Origin: Seminavis robusta
Taxonomy: Eukaryota > Bacillariophyta > Bacillariophyceae > Naviculales > Naviculaceae
Reading direction: 5' to 3'
Length of the DNA stretch: 64,000 nt
Assembly: GCA_903772945.1 (NCBI GenBank)
Contig: CAICTM010000036.1
Coordinates: 1-64,000, forward strand
Under the pieces are notes generated by a model. That model worked only from the letters and a program-made list of their open reading frames with translations. It was not told where the DNA came from and ran no database searches. The translations under genes and the position numbers were made by a program. This document shows, piece by piece, positions 1-11,465 of the stretch (position 1 is the stretch's first letter; each line of letters starts with the position of its first letter).

Positions 1-240
1 GCAGTATTTGTTCTCCGTAGAGTCTTTCATTAGTTCTACGTACCCATACTTCTTGATAAATGGGCCATCATTTGACCTTGTAGAACCTGAATTCTCATCT
101 TTCCCATCGAAATGGGATACTTGCTCGACGATGATACCTCTACCTCCGTAGACATCTTTACTTACTTCTCAATTCTTCTCTTTTCTGTTTGACAACCTGG
201 ATCCAAGCTCACTTTTCCTGATAGCTATCGTTTTAAAACG
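1..240. other. Intergenic sequence at window start
   Basis: No reading frame with recognisable features was found on either strand. The stretch ends where the LTR-like repeat begins. Confidence 0.5.
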
Positions 241-745
241 TGTTGAAAAGGTGTGAACTTGAACGCACAATTTCTCTAATTTAATCAATATCCTTCCAGC
301 TCTACTGTCTAGTAGAATGGCTATTGTTTCGTTTTCTCTTTCTCTCTCGTTCAGATTGTAGCTCTACAACTGAGCTCCGATATGCTACATATACCAGGAT
401 CTTTCGATCCTCTGCTTCTCGCAGTTTCATCTTCAGATAGTCTCGTCGATCTATCTTCCTGAAGTGCATGGTGGCCCTGGAGGGCTTTCCCACTTTACTA
501 AACCTATGGACCTTCATCCTCCATTCATTTGCTCCATCCCGTCGCTCCTTGCATTCATCTCTTCGACCTAACTTCCTAACCTTGTAGTTGCATCATCTAG
601 ACGACCATTGTCCTCGTTCCTCGTAACACCTGGCCATCTGATGATGATCGGATAACCATCTGATTTGAGTCACACATCCCCAATCACGAACCGTGATTGT
701 GGATCCCGAGTCGTCTGTCCGTCATACGAAAATACCTTTCTGACA
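241..745. repeat. Dispersed LTR-like repeat, copy 1
   Basis: A repeat of about 505 bp, also present at 47734-48275. Both copies begin TGTTGAAAAGGTG and end with ACA, the TG...CA style of an LTR of the Ty1/copia kind. No internal retroelement coding region lies next to either copy, so the best reading is a fossil solo LTR or a short non-autonomous repeat. No clear target duplication flanks it. The family assignment rests only on the ends and is tentative. Confidence 0.5.
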
Positions 746-778
746 CTTGTCTTCCAGGTGCTGCTGTAAGTGGACGTT

Positions 779-1160
779 CTGGAACGTCTCCACTTTACTG
801 ACTTTTGGCGATTTTACCAGAAAAATCTCAACATGAATTGATCATTACTCAAATCGCTCATGATGAATTCATCATCAAGTTCAATACTTTCATCATTAAT
901 TCATCATGAATGTTTAAATTCATCACTAATTCAATCATTTTCATCAAAATTAATCACATTGCAGCACAAATGCACACTGTATTTTCAATAAATTTCATCA
1001 CGGATTCATGATGAATTGATGATGAATTCAAAGTTTCATGATGAATTCATCACCAATGTAATTACTTTCATCATTAATTCATGATGAATGGTTTAATTCA
1101 TCACCAATTCATCAAGTTTTAGAAAATTCATCATAATTCATCATAGGGGATACCTTCCTG
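779..1160. mobile_element. Small foldback element with CTG target repeat and ATGAATTCATC array
   Basis: The body spans 782-1157. The left end reads GAACGTCTCCAC and the inverted right end reads GAAGGTATCCCC, matching at 9 of 12 positions. A direct CTG lies immediately outside both ends (779-781 and 1158-1160). The interior, about 832-1145, is an AT-rich array of variants of ATGAATTCATC in both orientations, so it is full of small palindromes. The arrangement matches the better-preserved elements at 10602-10963 and 35722-36802. The 3-bp CWG repeat fits PIF/Harbinger-type target duplication. There is no coding capacity. Confidence 0.5.
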
Positions 1161-1708
1161 GGATGGTTCGAAGGCAGGGCGTGCGGATGAAGCTACTAGT
1201 ACCGTCTATCAAACATCATACCATAGTCTAGTTTTGTTATCCCCCGAGAACTCCTGTGCGCAGCTCGAGGATCGAGGTACTGGTAAAATGTGCAACCTGA
1301 TACACGTCGAGTCGAGTCCTCCGCGTCAGTGGAAAACATCATTAGGCTACATGTCCACAGGCCAACTTCGGACGTGGTTTCTGGACGAAACAGAAGAATG
1401 GATAAAATAATATACATAAACATAGTATGCGTTATGCATCAAACACAACCGCATAAGGAAGAAATGTCACAAAGGAACCGCTTTGATATCCGGCGCTTCT
1501 TTGAGTGACATACAGATACATGTACCCGTGCTAGTCTGCCATAGAGGAAGCAACTACTAGAGCACGGAAACAGATTCGATTCGCGGATTCAAAACCTTGC
1601 CGCCCCCCTTGGTAGGCAGGCGGAAGTTAGCTGGCACGGGAATTGTCACTCACTTTCTCTTCATTGCTGCCGTTGCTGCTGTACTTGCTGGTTTACGTTT
1701 TACTTCCG
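1161..1708. other. Intergenic sequence downstream of the HSF gene
   Basis: Overlapping short frames of 72-75 codons occur on both strands around 1196-1508, with no recognisable motif or splice support. This is probably the 3' flank of the minus-strand HSF-type gene. Confidence 0.4.
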
Positions 1709-4457
1709 CTACTGGTCGTGACTGTATCTGAGTGCTCCTTGGCCGAGTTCAACGGCGCGCCAGTTTCCGCTCAATACAGGTATTTGTGGCACCAGATGCG
1801 TGCTTTGATCGGGTGACGTCCTCGCCTCCAGAGCAGGACTTGTCTCCTTGGCTTTGGCCTTCCCGTTCTTCGACTTTTTGTTCCCTGGCTTTCGTTTGAT
1901 CTTCGTACTGAGAAAGGGTTGGTTCTTCACAAAGAGCTCGTGCGAATAAGCTCCATTGGTGGGGCCTTCATCTGTGATCCGTTGAAAACCGTACATGTTC
2001 ATTTGCCGCTGAAAGCTGGCAAAGTTATTCGTGTTGAAATACGTCGGCTACAATAAAGAGCAAGATGACGTCAAGCGTGAGAAATCTTGAGACTCGAGAC
2101 AGGAACTCAATATTCGATAGAACTCACCATGACGGCTGACACGAACTCCCTATTCTTGTGAATGGCGAACAGCGTTTTACTCCCAGGTAAGAAAGAGGCA
2201 ATGTCATCCATCCCAAGCCGTTCCAAGTCCCCCAACATTTGGTGAATCTTCTGCGGAAAAACACCGGGCCGCCCTCGCTCACGCTTCTGTTTGGGGGCTG
2301 CCAGGGTGTTACCCGACTGAGCCGCGGAAGGACTTGGTGGTGGCGGCGGCCGCTTCAACGAGGCTCCTGCTTGCTCAGTAGCGGTGCTGGTCACGGCATT
2401 GCTATCACCGATATGCTGGCGGAACGTTACATATTTTGGAAGGTGATGGTGACTCGCGAAGGGGATCGCCGCCGCACTTGGGCAGCTTCTCCTATTCTGC
2501 ACCTCCGGTGCCAGCTTCCTTTTCTTGTTGACGTTCGATGTTGGATTACCGGCCACGGCGGGAACAATCGAGCTATTCGAATCTGTTGACGGTGGTCGCA
2601 CGAAGTTCGTAGACTCGGGAGTCATTGCAGAAGGTTCAGATGACGCTTGACTCTGACACTCAACCTGCTCGGCTAGCAACATTAAGCCATTCGGCATCGA
2701 ACCGCCATTGCCCACATCACAGTTGGCGGTTGTGTCCAAGTGCCCTTGCGGCTTGGTAGCCGATTCGAGCTGTTCTTCGGCTTGCTCTTGTAGCATTCTC
2801 AATTGGATCTGATGTTGCGATTTCTCTTGCTCCTTCTTTAGGAGACCAGCAAGTGATTCCATTCGGTCTTGCTCCACGCGCTCTTTCCTGAGTCTACCTT
2901 GGAGTTTCCCTGACATATTCTGTCGCACACTTTGCGTGCCATGTTGGTTGTTATTGCCTGAGGCAACCGGTGGCGGCTTGAGGTTCGACTGTTGCTGGGA
3001 AAATTGTGGTTGCGCAAGTGCTTGCTTTGGGACTTGCGATGGTTGTGCGACCTGAGTGTTCACCATCTGAGCCAATAGATTCATCACCGGTGCGGCAAGC
3101 TGTGTAGTGGTTTGTATCCGCGGCGTTGCGGCCGGTGGGAGAGCTGCTGGCTTGGAGTCTTGAGCTTCACAAGCATTGGCATTAGTACGATTTAAGAGAC
3201 CGGTGATGACAGCCAGGATGTCGTTGGCATTTCCAACGCTTGGAATTGGCGCAGGAATTGGTGCGGCGACGGGAGCCGGAGATGCAGCTTGGATAGTTTG
3301 AGCCTGGTTACTGGCCGTAGGCGGCACCTGCTGCTGCACCGGCGGCTGGGCTTGCTGGGCTGGATTTGTACTCATTAGGCTCAAAATAGTGTCTCGGAGC
3401 TTGGTAGAAATTGCTGCATCAGACGCAGTAAGTGGTTTCTCCTGTTGCACGGGAGCAACGGTGGCCTGTCCTTGTCCCTGTAATTGCTGCCCCCGGGCCT
3501 GTGCTGCAATCATCAATGCTGCAATAGTATTCCGAAAGTCTCCAGCTTCCACTGGATTATGATTGTTCAGTTCTTGGCTAGACTGATCCTGAGAAACCGC
3601 CGTGGCAGGTGTCATACCGGTGTGAATCTCATTGATGGCTTGCTTCGTCGACTGATGTTGCGGGGCAACCACATTCATCAGAGATTGAAGATTCATGGAG
3701 AGCTGAAGTTGCTGTTGTTGTTGCTGCGATTGCTGAGCGCTCTGGGGAACATTCGCGCTGCTTGGAGCTGCCTGCGGGAAGTGATACGGGGCCTGATATT
3801 GATGGCTGGAAGGTGCTGCAGCTTGAGTGGGTGGCGGTGAGGACATTTGCGGCACCGGCGTCGGTAGAGCCTGTGCCATCGGAGCAGGTGCTTGTGGCGA
3901 CAGAAATGGGGCGCTTGCTTGTCCGTTTGATGCTTGTACCCCACTGAAGATCTTCGGGACAGACTGGGGATTCGACAAGGTCGAAATCAAAGCACCGATT
4001 TGAGCTGGATTCAGCGCATTCAAAGCCCTCGAGAGGTCATTACTATTAATACCAGCAGCTGCATTATTATTGGTTGGGGCTGCTGAGACGACAGCAGGAG
4101 CAGGAGCTGGAGCCGGGTGGCTCTGGTAGACTGGTGCTTGTGGATTCTGGTAGACTGGAGCCTGTTGGTTGGAAGTGAAGGCAGGAACTGGAGGTACTGC
4201 TTGAGCCTGCCCCAAAATCTGCGGATAGTGATGCTGCGGTTGCTGCCATTGTTGCTGATGGGTCTGCTGCTGAGGCCACACGGGCTGAGCTGCATATGGC
4301 TGCTGCGGCTGCGGTGGGATCGTAGACGGCTGGGGCGTCGGGTTTTGAGATGGTTGGTGCGGTTGGGGATTGTTCGACAACAGAGCCTGGACGATGGACG
4401 CAACGAGTTCGTTTTGGTTGCTGCCTCCCATCTGATTCTGCCCCCCAACAAAGCTAC

Positions 4458-4515
<58 letters not shown>

Positions 4516-4545
4516 GCCGTTATTACCTGGGTTTGGGAAACTCAT
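1709..4545 (-). CDS. HSF-type DNA-binding protein with long Asn/Gln-rich N-terminus
   Basis: This is a predicted nuclear transcription factor of the heat-shock-factor fold. Exon 1 is 4545-2128 and exon 2 is 2047-1709. The 80-bp intron (2127-2048) has a GTGAGT donor and TAG acceptor, phase 0. The product is about 918 residues. The DNA-binding domain lies at about 763-860: it opens FPQKIHQMLGDLE, has NREFVSAVM at the splice and continues YFNTNNFASFQRQMNMYGF, which carries the family's SFxRQxNxYGF recognition-helix signature. The domain would not be recognised without joining the exons. The first 700 or so residues are low complexity, beginning with poly-Asn from an AAC microsatellite and then Gln/Pro/Ala-rich. 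A charged, coiled-coil-like stretch (about 590-640) could oligomerise. HSFs usually carry this domain at the N-terminus; here it is C-terminal. A basic tail (KIKRKPGNKKSKNGKAKAKE) follows and could act as a nuclear localisation signal. Confidence 0.88.
4459..4516. repeat. AAC/GTT trinucleotide microsatellite inside coding sequence
   Basis: An uninterrupted run of GTT on the plus strand is read as Asn codons on the minus strand. It forms the poly-Asn tract near residue 10 of the HSF-type protein. Such a run is expected to vary in length between alleles without breaking the frame. Confidence 0.9.
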
Positions 4546-6064
4546 GGTGTTGGTAAATTGACGACTACTGTCGAGTTTGTTTTGCTTCTCGCGTCGGCCT
4601 TCAGTCGAGCGATTTGTTTCTGCTGTTGTCTGGTGCGGTCAGCTTTCTCCCAAAGAAGAAATGCTGGTGGTTTGCGACGGAGAACATGATCTCTCCAAAA
4701 CGACATTGAATCCAATGTACGAGCTTCCTTTTGGCCAATCGCAGGCAACCAATTGTGCAACGAATAAGGCCATGTGCTACAAAACGACAAGTGATTAGCA
4801 AGACACTTATCAGAGCTTCTTTTTGAAAGCGTGACGTAAGTTTTGTTCCACGATTTTGATCTTGAACCAACGCAATGTGTCAACTTGGCATGGTTCACCG
4901 CTCCCAAACACAGAAATGTTGAATTGAAAAAGAATATCCTTCTTGCAAACTGAAGAAAAGAATAAAGAAGGTTTTGGGCGATGTCAGCTTTTGCCAGTTC
5001 TCACGCACGGTTCCACCAACACGATTTCTTTCCTCAATTTCCTTCCCAGTGCTGGTCTAGTAGTGATCATGAACCAGTACAAAGTCCATACGGTACCGGT
5101 AACCGTTACGTTCGAGCATTCATTGTAGCGAAAATGAAGCCTGTTGAGTTGTTATGTTGACACCTTCCCGAAACCCAATTTTTTTATAAAGGAGATAGGA
5201 AGAGGAGGACACTTTGGCATCCTTGGTTCCACCCCACAAACCCTTTTAGCAGGTACGTGCATTGTTCCTCAATTACGCCAGTTATTTGTCTTCGGCAAGT
5301 AACTAGCTACCGGTAGCAGCTAGCTAGGGCCTTCCTTGATTCCATTCTAGCTAGCTAGCTGGTTCTATTTTGGATTGCGTTACGAAGAACAAGGAGGAAA
5401 TGAGGAGCGAAGGGGCGACGTCCAAGTTCCAAGGCACACATTCTTGCTATGCAGTCCTTGGCTTCACGGCTTCAAGAACCACTTGGCAAGAGAAGGGGGG
5501 TTTTTGCTTGTCAAAGTGAAACAGTCAGAGCCACACTCACTCTCAAGGTTAGGTTAGTTACGCTCTGGCGAATGCACCAACGCCGACTGGTGACAGGAAA
5601 GACTGAGAAGGCTGCCATAGGCTCCGTATTGTCCACGATGAATCCATATCTTATTAATACGTCAAAAGCGCTGGACACAATGCTATAAAATTACATTGAT
5701 GATTGCCGTCTGACTGGGTTGCAATTGATCCAAAAAAATCGACCTGGATGTCAGCATTTGCTAAGTCCCCTGATTTCCTTGGCCGTACCGGTACAGCACC
5801 GTACGTTTCAATAAGGAAATTCCCACCATGGGCCAGTTACACGAGCCATTGTCCATGCATTGAATTGACTGGAACAGCGCCAAGACGTGAGTTGATTCCT
5901 CGAGGGACACACCCGTTTCGAAGAACGGCTTTCTGCAGTTCCAGCCTACCGCCGAACTTGATAGACCCGACATGGCCAACACGAAACCACCCAGGAACAG
6001 CGTCAATGTTGATGCCATGAAGTGGTGTACAGCTATGATGTTCTTCCGTTGCAAAAGACTCGTA
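4546..6064. other. Intergenic region between the HSF and VTT genes
   Basis: This holds the upstream region of the minus-strand HSF-type gene and the 3' flank of the VTT gene. CTAG-rich runs lie near 5310-5360 and an ACCGGT cluster near 5090 and 5790. A minus-strand frame at 5761-6054 starts with a hydrophobic stretch but has no other support and is not called. Confidence 0.4.
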
Positions 6065-7224
6065 TTATGAACTGTTCTTTCCCTCTCCAGCCTGGCGCTT
6101 GGCTCTTTTGTCGCGTAAGGATTTTACCCACCATCCAATGAGTGTAGGTGAAAGCAGAACTCCTACAAAAAAGCGGTGTCTTGATTGAGCTCAATCCATG
6201 GAGTTAAGCAAGTTTTTCTCAGGCCTGCAATATTGTTTCACTTACCAAACCAAGTTGACGCCGAGACCATGACTTTCAGAGTTGAGCTGGGAGCTGCACC
6301 CAAGGTTACTACTTTGGCGGTTTCCGCACCCATGAAAGACCACAAGCACGTGAAAGGAAAACCATGGAGCAACACGGACAAGGCAAAATACCTTGACTTG
6401 ATACTCAGCACGCTCATCCCAAGATTCTTGATTGGTTCGGGCAAGGGTGACAACCGAACCATCAATGCTACCAGCAACGGGTTTTCAGTGACGCTTTCTT
6501 CGACCAGCTGAAGAAACTCGTTCTCTTTGAGTTCTCTGCGTACCGTGTCGTAAAAGATGAATCGTCCCAAGAAGAAGGCGGTAAGGGCTCCACCAATCTT
6601 TCCCAGCGCATTGGCAACAATGGCCCTTTTGGCGCCAAAGGCAAATCCAGCTGCTGTTTCCACTGGAGTCGTAATGCCGACAGTCATGGTCCATAGACAG
6701 AAGATTGCTGCGTAGATGGCCAAGCCTGCGTTTCCCGCCGAGTCGAGATTCTCCAAGGCCTTTCGCAGCCAGCGATTGATGGCCTTTACGTCGACCTGGC
6801 TGAACAGCAAGAGAATATCTTGGCGTCTTGTAATCCCCAAAAAACAGAGCGATAGAAGAAGCACGCTGGCTGCTATTTTTCGTTTAGTTTTCCGATAAAG
6901 TTGTTCTCCTTCCAGGCTGTTGTTAGCCGTTTGGCGGAGTAAACTGCTCGACTCCAAAGCAGAAACTCGGAGAGAGGGCAAAGGCCTGAAGACGTTGTGA
7001 CTGAGGCATAGCGATTTTCTCTGCCCGAGAACGTAGCTCTGTCTAGCAGGAGCATCACGCTGCTGCGAGACAGCCAAGGGACGAAACGGCTTTGTCGTCG
7101 AATGCTGGCTGAAACCAAGCACAAACCCCTCCAAGGCAAGGAAACACAGTATGAACGCTTTGGACATAGGAACAACACGCTGTCGGCCCCGTCTCCCAGT
7201 AGCTCTTGGTGGTAACTCCATCAT
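6065..7224 (-). CDS. VTT/TMEM64 (SNARE-associated Golgi, DedA-like) membrane protein, possibly plastid-targeted
   Basis: This is a predicted multi-span membrane protein of the VTT superfamily; some members act as lipid scramblases or in membrane traffic, but the substrate is unknown here. Exon 1 is 7224-6246 and exon 2 is 6162-6065. The 83-bp intron (6245-6163) has a GTAAGT donor and TAG acceptor, phase 1. Splicing adds about 31 residues, including a last hydrophobic segment (VLLSPTLIGWWV) and a basic tail. The full frame gives 358 residues. The core holds the glycine-rich VTT features: TPVETAAGFAFGAKRA, then GKIGGALTAFFLGR, then VRLSPLPEPIKN. A second Met at residue 20 (7167) begins MSKAFILCFLALEGFVLGF, a signal peptide followed by a Phe at the likely cleavage site and a Ser/Thr/Arg-rich stretch. 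That resembles the bipartite plastid presequence of diatoms, so 7167 may be the true start. Confidence 0.8.
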
Positions 7225-7702
7225 AAAATTGTTGTGTGATACTGGTACTTGGTATGTTGGTCAGAAGAGTTGTGTGATGATGTGGTGGAAAATGGGAAAG
7301 CTTTTTGGAGGGAGAACGATGTTGAAGTGTTGCCTTCAGGAGGCTGACGTCAGCCTCAATCATGGAAGCTCAAGTGACAGCTCGAATGGCTTATACAACA
7401 GTATTGGATTGACCTACTAGTAGTGCGGCGCATCAATGTCTTGCAGCTACTTCCCCCAACGAGCTCCGACATACACATGTCAGACATGTACATGTCAGGA
7501 ACTAGCTTTCCCATGCGAAGTCAGAAATGTTCTAGTAGGTACATGTAGCTGGTGGCCTGCTGAAGATCATGAAGGAGGATAAAGAATAATTAAAAGCAGA
7601 GTACTAATACAGAAAGAGATGATTCATCTTGGAAAGCAAAGATAGAGACTCGAATACAGCAGCCAACACTTGACGACACAGCGCATCAGTGCCTGTAGCG
7701 CA
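7225..7702. other. Intergenic region between VTT and DUF6824 genes
   Basis: Upstream region of the VTT gene and 3' flank of the DUF6824 gene. Repeated ACATGTC and CTAGTAG words occur around 7415-7550. No supported gene. Confidence 0.4.
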
Positions 7703-8827
7703 TCAGTCTTCCCTTTGCGAGATTGCACCGCACACGGTGTCAAGAAGAAGAGGTACCGGTTCTCCTGTACCAAACACGGCCCAATCAACCGATGGGAACT
7801 CGCACTGCAACTCCACTTCGTCCCAATCCGGATGCGAAGACAAAGGAACTACTCTCTTGTTTGGTTCCTCCTCGTCCCTTTCATGGCAGCTGAAGACATC
7901 TTCCGTAATAGTGGCAGCACATGGCACCATTTGTGCTAAGATATTCTCTGCTCTCGCAACGCCAGACTCTGAGTCCAATGTATCCACGCTGTGCTCGATG
8001 CCCCCTTGGTTAAGGTCGTTCTCGTCTGCTTTTGCATCACCCCAGTCAATGAAATCAATGCTGAGCTCGGGTCTCTCTTTTGGCCTACTCGTAGGTTCGT
8101 TTTTCGGCTGTTGAACTTGAAAGGCACTGTTGCTGGAAGAAGTCGACCCAACACTACCTTCCGAATCATCTGCATCCTGCTGATGGTGCACCAGATTGAT
8201 GAGGCTATCAGTGTGTCCATTCCACTGTTTGCAACTGCCCAAGCTACCAGTGAACATGTGGTTCTTTCTTCGAGCTCGAAGGCACTGGGATACCTGTCAT
8301 GATGATTGAAGCAAGATTGCGCAAGTCATTTCATGTGAGCGGTGTCAAAAGGAGGATCTTCATGCATAGAGCTTGCTGTTCAGGCAAAATGCATCAACCA
8401 TACCTTCCTGGTGGCGCATTTGTCCCCAACATCGTACCATCGTGCCACCACCGTTCCATCCGGACCTTCAATCAGCTTCTTGTCAAGGAAACGCCCATTC
8501 TGGGTCTGCCGCCAGAGTGAAACGACGTAGCTCGAGACTCGCGGCTTCATTGTCCGCGTCGCGGCTAGATACAGAGGCCTGTGGCGGTCGATGAATGCGC
8601 GGAAGTTCACGTTGTGGCTGTTGCTGAGACCTCCTCTTCCACAAATGCAATCTTAAGAAAAGGGAAAGCGCAGAGGACGAGGGATGAGGTGAAGCATTGT
8701 GCGTGGCATAGCAGGAAGCCATCGTCGAATAACTCATCCAAAGTCATTCATTGGTACCGCCGCTCGCTGCCATCTTACCGTTCTTTCCAGGGCGATCTCC
8801 AGGAGCGAGAACAGAAACGTTGCTCAT
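7703..8827 (-). CDS. DUF6824 domain protein (three exons)
   Basis: I recognise the domain as DUF6824, an uncharacterised family abundant in diatoms and possibly nucleic-acid binding. The model is exon 1 at 8827-8779, exon 2 at 8651-8404 and exon 3 at 8293-7703. Intron 1 (8778-8652) has a GTAAGA donor and AAG acceptor; intron 2 (8403-8294) has GTATGG and CAG. Phases agree throughout and give 295 residues. The start ATG begins MSNVSVLAPGDRPGKN. The domain covers about residues 16-112: CICGRGGLSNSHNVNFR, then RPLYLAATR, then GRFLDKK, WYDVGDKCATRKVSQCLR. This matches the family pattern of CGRG, SNxHxxNxxFR, YLxA, GRFLxK, W[YF]xVGDxxAxxKVSxxLR. The C-terminal half is acidic, Ser-rich and probably disordered. 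The domain is split across all three exons, and exon 1 is only 49 bp. Confidence 0.82.
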
Positions 8828-10598
8828 GGTTGCTTCGCGTCGATAAACAGCTGAATGACGGATACAGTTGATGTGATTTGCTTATTCCACGGTAAAAAAA
8901 TGTGGCTGTGATGAAAGAGGAAACCGCGATGGGACTTTCGGCGGAGGAAGGATGCTCAGCGCATAGACACATACCGCCGCTACCCGTTGTAAACAACAAT
9001 TTCAGCTCTCATTGCATCTTTGTATTGGAAAAACAGTATGTCATACCGGGTAACGGGTAACATTATTTCTGGTAATAATTGGGAGCTCTGAAGGAAGCTC
9101 GGAAGCTCGAACCAGAAAAGAACCCAAGAACCCGGGAAGAACATCTACCGAAATCACCAAAGAGACATCTCCTTATGAGAAGAGGCCTTTTAAAGAAAAG
9201 AACCATGTTTTATCATTGCTCTGGCGACTGATAGAATCCTAACTCCTTTTTTTCTGTAAAAGTCATGCTGATGAATAGCCTACACAGAAAGGAAAGCTGA
9301 AAGAATATTCTGAGCTACTAGTAGTTTAGCTGTGAAAGAGATTTAGGAATTCAGAGCAGTCTCAACGGATCATCATCTGTTTTCCTTGTTTGACCATTGT
9401 AAGAATGTATTCTGGTGGCAGTTCTGATTCAACCAACTCGAAGTCTGATCAATCGATAGTTCTAAAACCAAAACAAGTCAAGTAAGTGAAGTAGGTACGG
9501 TAGTGTACGGTCCACCTCAGTAATAACCAGTCAAAAGCCCTTTCCTCCACCCACCAAGCTGTCAAACAATGCTTAGCTAGCTAGCATGATGTATGTTGAT
9601 GAGCTGGAGACATTTATTTAGTCTTGTCTTTCTTTTTCCAATTGAAGCTACTCGTACTAAAGGTACAGTACTATAGTTTAGCTTGATGAAGTCTCAGCTG
9701 TTGGTTCAGCTGTTGTATGGGACCATGAAATGGCCCATGAATTCACCATGTCCAAAGAATGTTGCTGGAAAGTTGCATGTATGTCCTGGAACACCAACTC
9801 GGCAGGTCACCTTCCCAGGAAGCCTCCTTCTCAGGTGAGGATACAGTTCTGTTCCTTGAGTTTCCCTTTGCATTTGCCATGTTTCTCCTGCTGGGACCTT
9901 GGATTTCATGAACTAAACCAACTGCTGAGATGATGCTGCTGAAGATAGATGAAGGCTCAATGCCAGGTACATGCAGTCGCTTGCTACAGGAAGAAGCAGA
10001 AGCATGGGTGTCGTTGGATATTTGGCTGCTATGACTTCCCCTTCGTTTCTTTTCCAAGATCGTACTTCTCAATTGAATATTCTACCCCCCTTGCAATAGT
10101 CTACACTAACTCTTGAGGTCTGGTTGAGATGCCAACAGCGACCGCAACTGTAGTGCAGTGATGCCGCCGCGATCAATAACCGCAGCACCGCACTACTAGC
10201 TAGTAGCTAGCGCACTCTCGTGGTGAATGGTGATGGTGCCATCACCAGTGAAACCAAGGATATCGATGATCTCCTTGTTGGAAACCCAACAATGACACTA
10301 TTTATAATCTCGGCCTCAGTTGCCACCAGCACAAACACACATTATTTATTTATTTTCTCTGTGGTAAACTATGATCGCGAACCTTTGGTCGAACTCCATT
10401 ACCGCACTGTTTTTCAGGCCATTCGACGAATGACCATTGTTTGAAGCGGTAAAACCCCGGTGCTCAGGAAGTGTCTATGCGTCTGTGCAATTCATTTTTA
10501 TCTACCGGTACTCGAATTATAGACGACCGATACTACCGGTACCGTAGTAGCTATTACCGCTACAGCGACAGCGACCACAGCGACCACAGCGACACCAC
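8828..10598. other. Gene-poor intergenic region
   Basis: Only short unsupported frames are seen on either strand (for example 9730-9933 plus and 9743-10072 minus). Compositional features include CTAG-rich runs near 9575 and 10195 and ACCGGTA-type palindromes near 10500-10560, followed by a short CAGCGAC repeat running into the element at 10602. Confidence 0.4.
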
Positions 10599-10966
10599 CA
10601 GGAAGGCGCCCGGTTGGCGATGTTTAGTCGCGTTATAAGCAAAAGTCATTATAAAGTCGCTTTAAAGTCGGGAAAGAAGCTTTTAAAGTCGCGATAAAGT
10701 CGTTGTAAAGTCGCGGTAAAGTCGTGAACGACTTTAAGTCGCGCTAAAAGTCGCGGTAAAGTCGTTGTAAAATACAGGGATTTGCTTAGTAAAGTCGCGC
10801 AGAAGTCGCGGTATTCGCAAAAGTTGTGGTAATAGTCGCGGTAAAGTCGAGGTGGAGTCGTGGTAAAGTCGCTAACGACTTTAAAGTCGCGAAAGAACGC
10901 GACTTTTAGCGATTTTCGCGACTTTCAAGAAAACAGGACTTCATTACGTCACCGGGTGCCTTCCAG
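10599..10966. mobile_element. Foldback element with CAG target repeat and AAAGTCGCGGT array
   Basis: The body spans 10602-10963. The left terminus GAAGGCGCCCGGT and the inverted right terminus GAAGGCACCCGGT match at 12 of 13 positions. A direct CAG lies immediately outside each end (10599-10601 and 10964-10966). The interior, about 10625-10935, is an array of variants of AAAGTCGCGGT, mostly forward but with inverted copies (GCGACTTT) toward the right. The termini resemble those of the 35775-36500 element (GAAGGCACC). It is non-coding. Inference: a PIF/Harbinger-type non-autonomous element, based on the CWG target repeat. Confidence 0.72.
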
Positions 10967-11033
10967 GTCCGACACTGCAAATATATTACTAGTATTGCCC
11001 TCAACCGACTGAGGGTCTTTCACACTTTTATCG

Positions 11034-11103
11034 GTGTGTGTGTGTGTGTGTAGGTGTGTGTACGTTGAGTGCTGTGTGAGATGTGTGATGTTGTGTGAGA
11101 TGT
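11034..11103. repeat. GT-rich microsatellite
   Basis: A TG dinucleotide run followed by degenerate TGTGTGAGATGTG copies, between the array-bearing element and the longer GT microsatellite. Confidence 0.75.
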
Positions 11104-11388
11104 GTGTAGACACTACTAGGAGTTAATCTACGACGAATCTACCATTGGATGTTTATCCATGGGGTATACCGTTGCTTGCTGATTTCCAAATTCTGAGCTT
11201 AGGAATTTCGCTGTTTGCTTCATCAGTGGAGCAAGCTGGGGATGGCAAAAGATACAAGCCGGGTAGGCTGTGAGAAAAGCAAGGGTACCCTGTTTGTGGT
11301 GATTTTGAAATAGACACATAGAGCCGGTACGGTATAGACCGAAACCAAGCTAAACTAAACCGTAAATCCAATACCTCGATGGGCTGGA

Positions 11389-11427
11389 TGTGTGTGGGTG
11401 TGGGTGTGTGTGTGTGTGTGGGTGTGT

Positions 11428-11465
<38 letters not shown>

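Noticed and set aside
302-517. Minus-strand frame of 71 codons inside the LTR-like repeat
   Set aside because: It lies wholly in the repeat; a related shorter frame in the second copy is altered in the middle, so there is no sign of protein-level conservation.
5761-6054. Minus-strand frame of 97 codons with a hydrophobic start, just downstream of the VTT gene
   Set aside because: No motif, no splice link to the VTT gene and no codon evidence; it could be chance in 3' flanking DNA.
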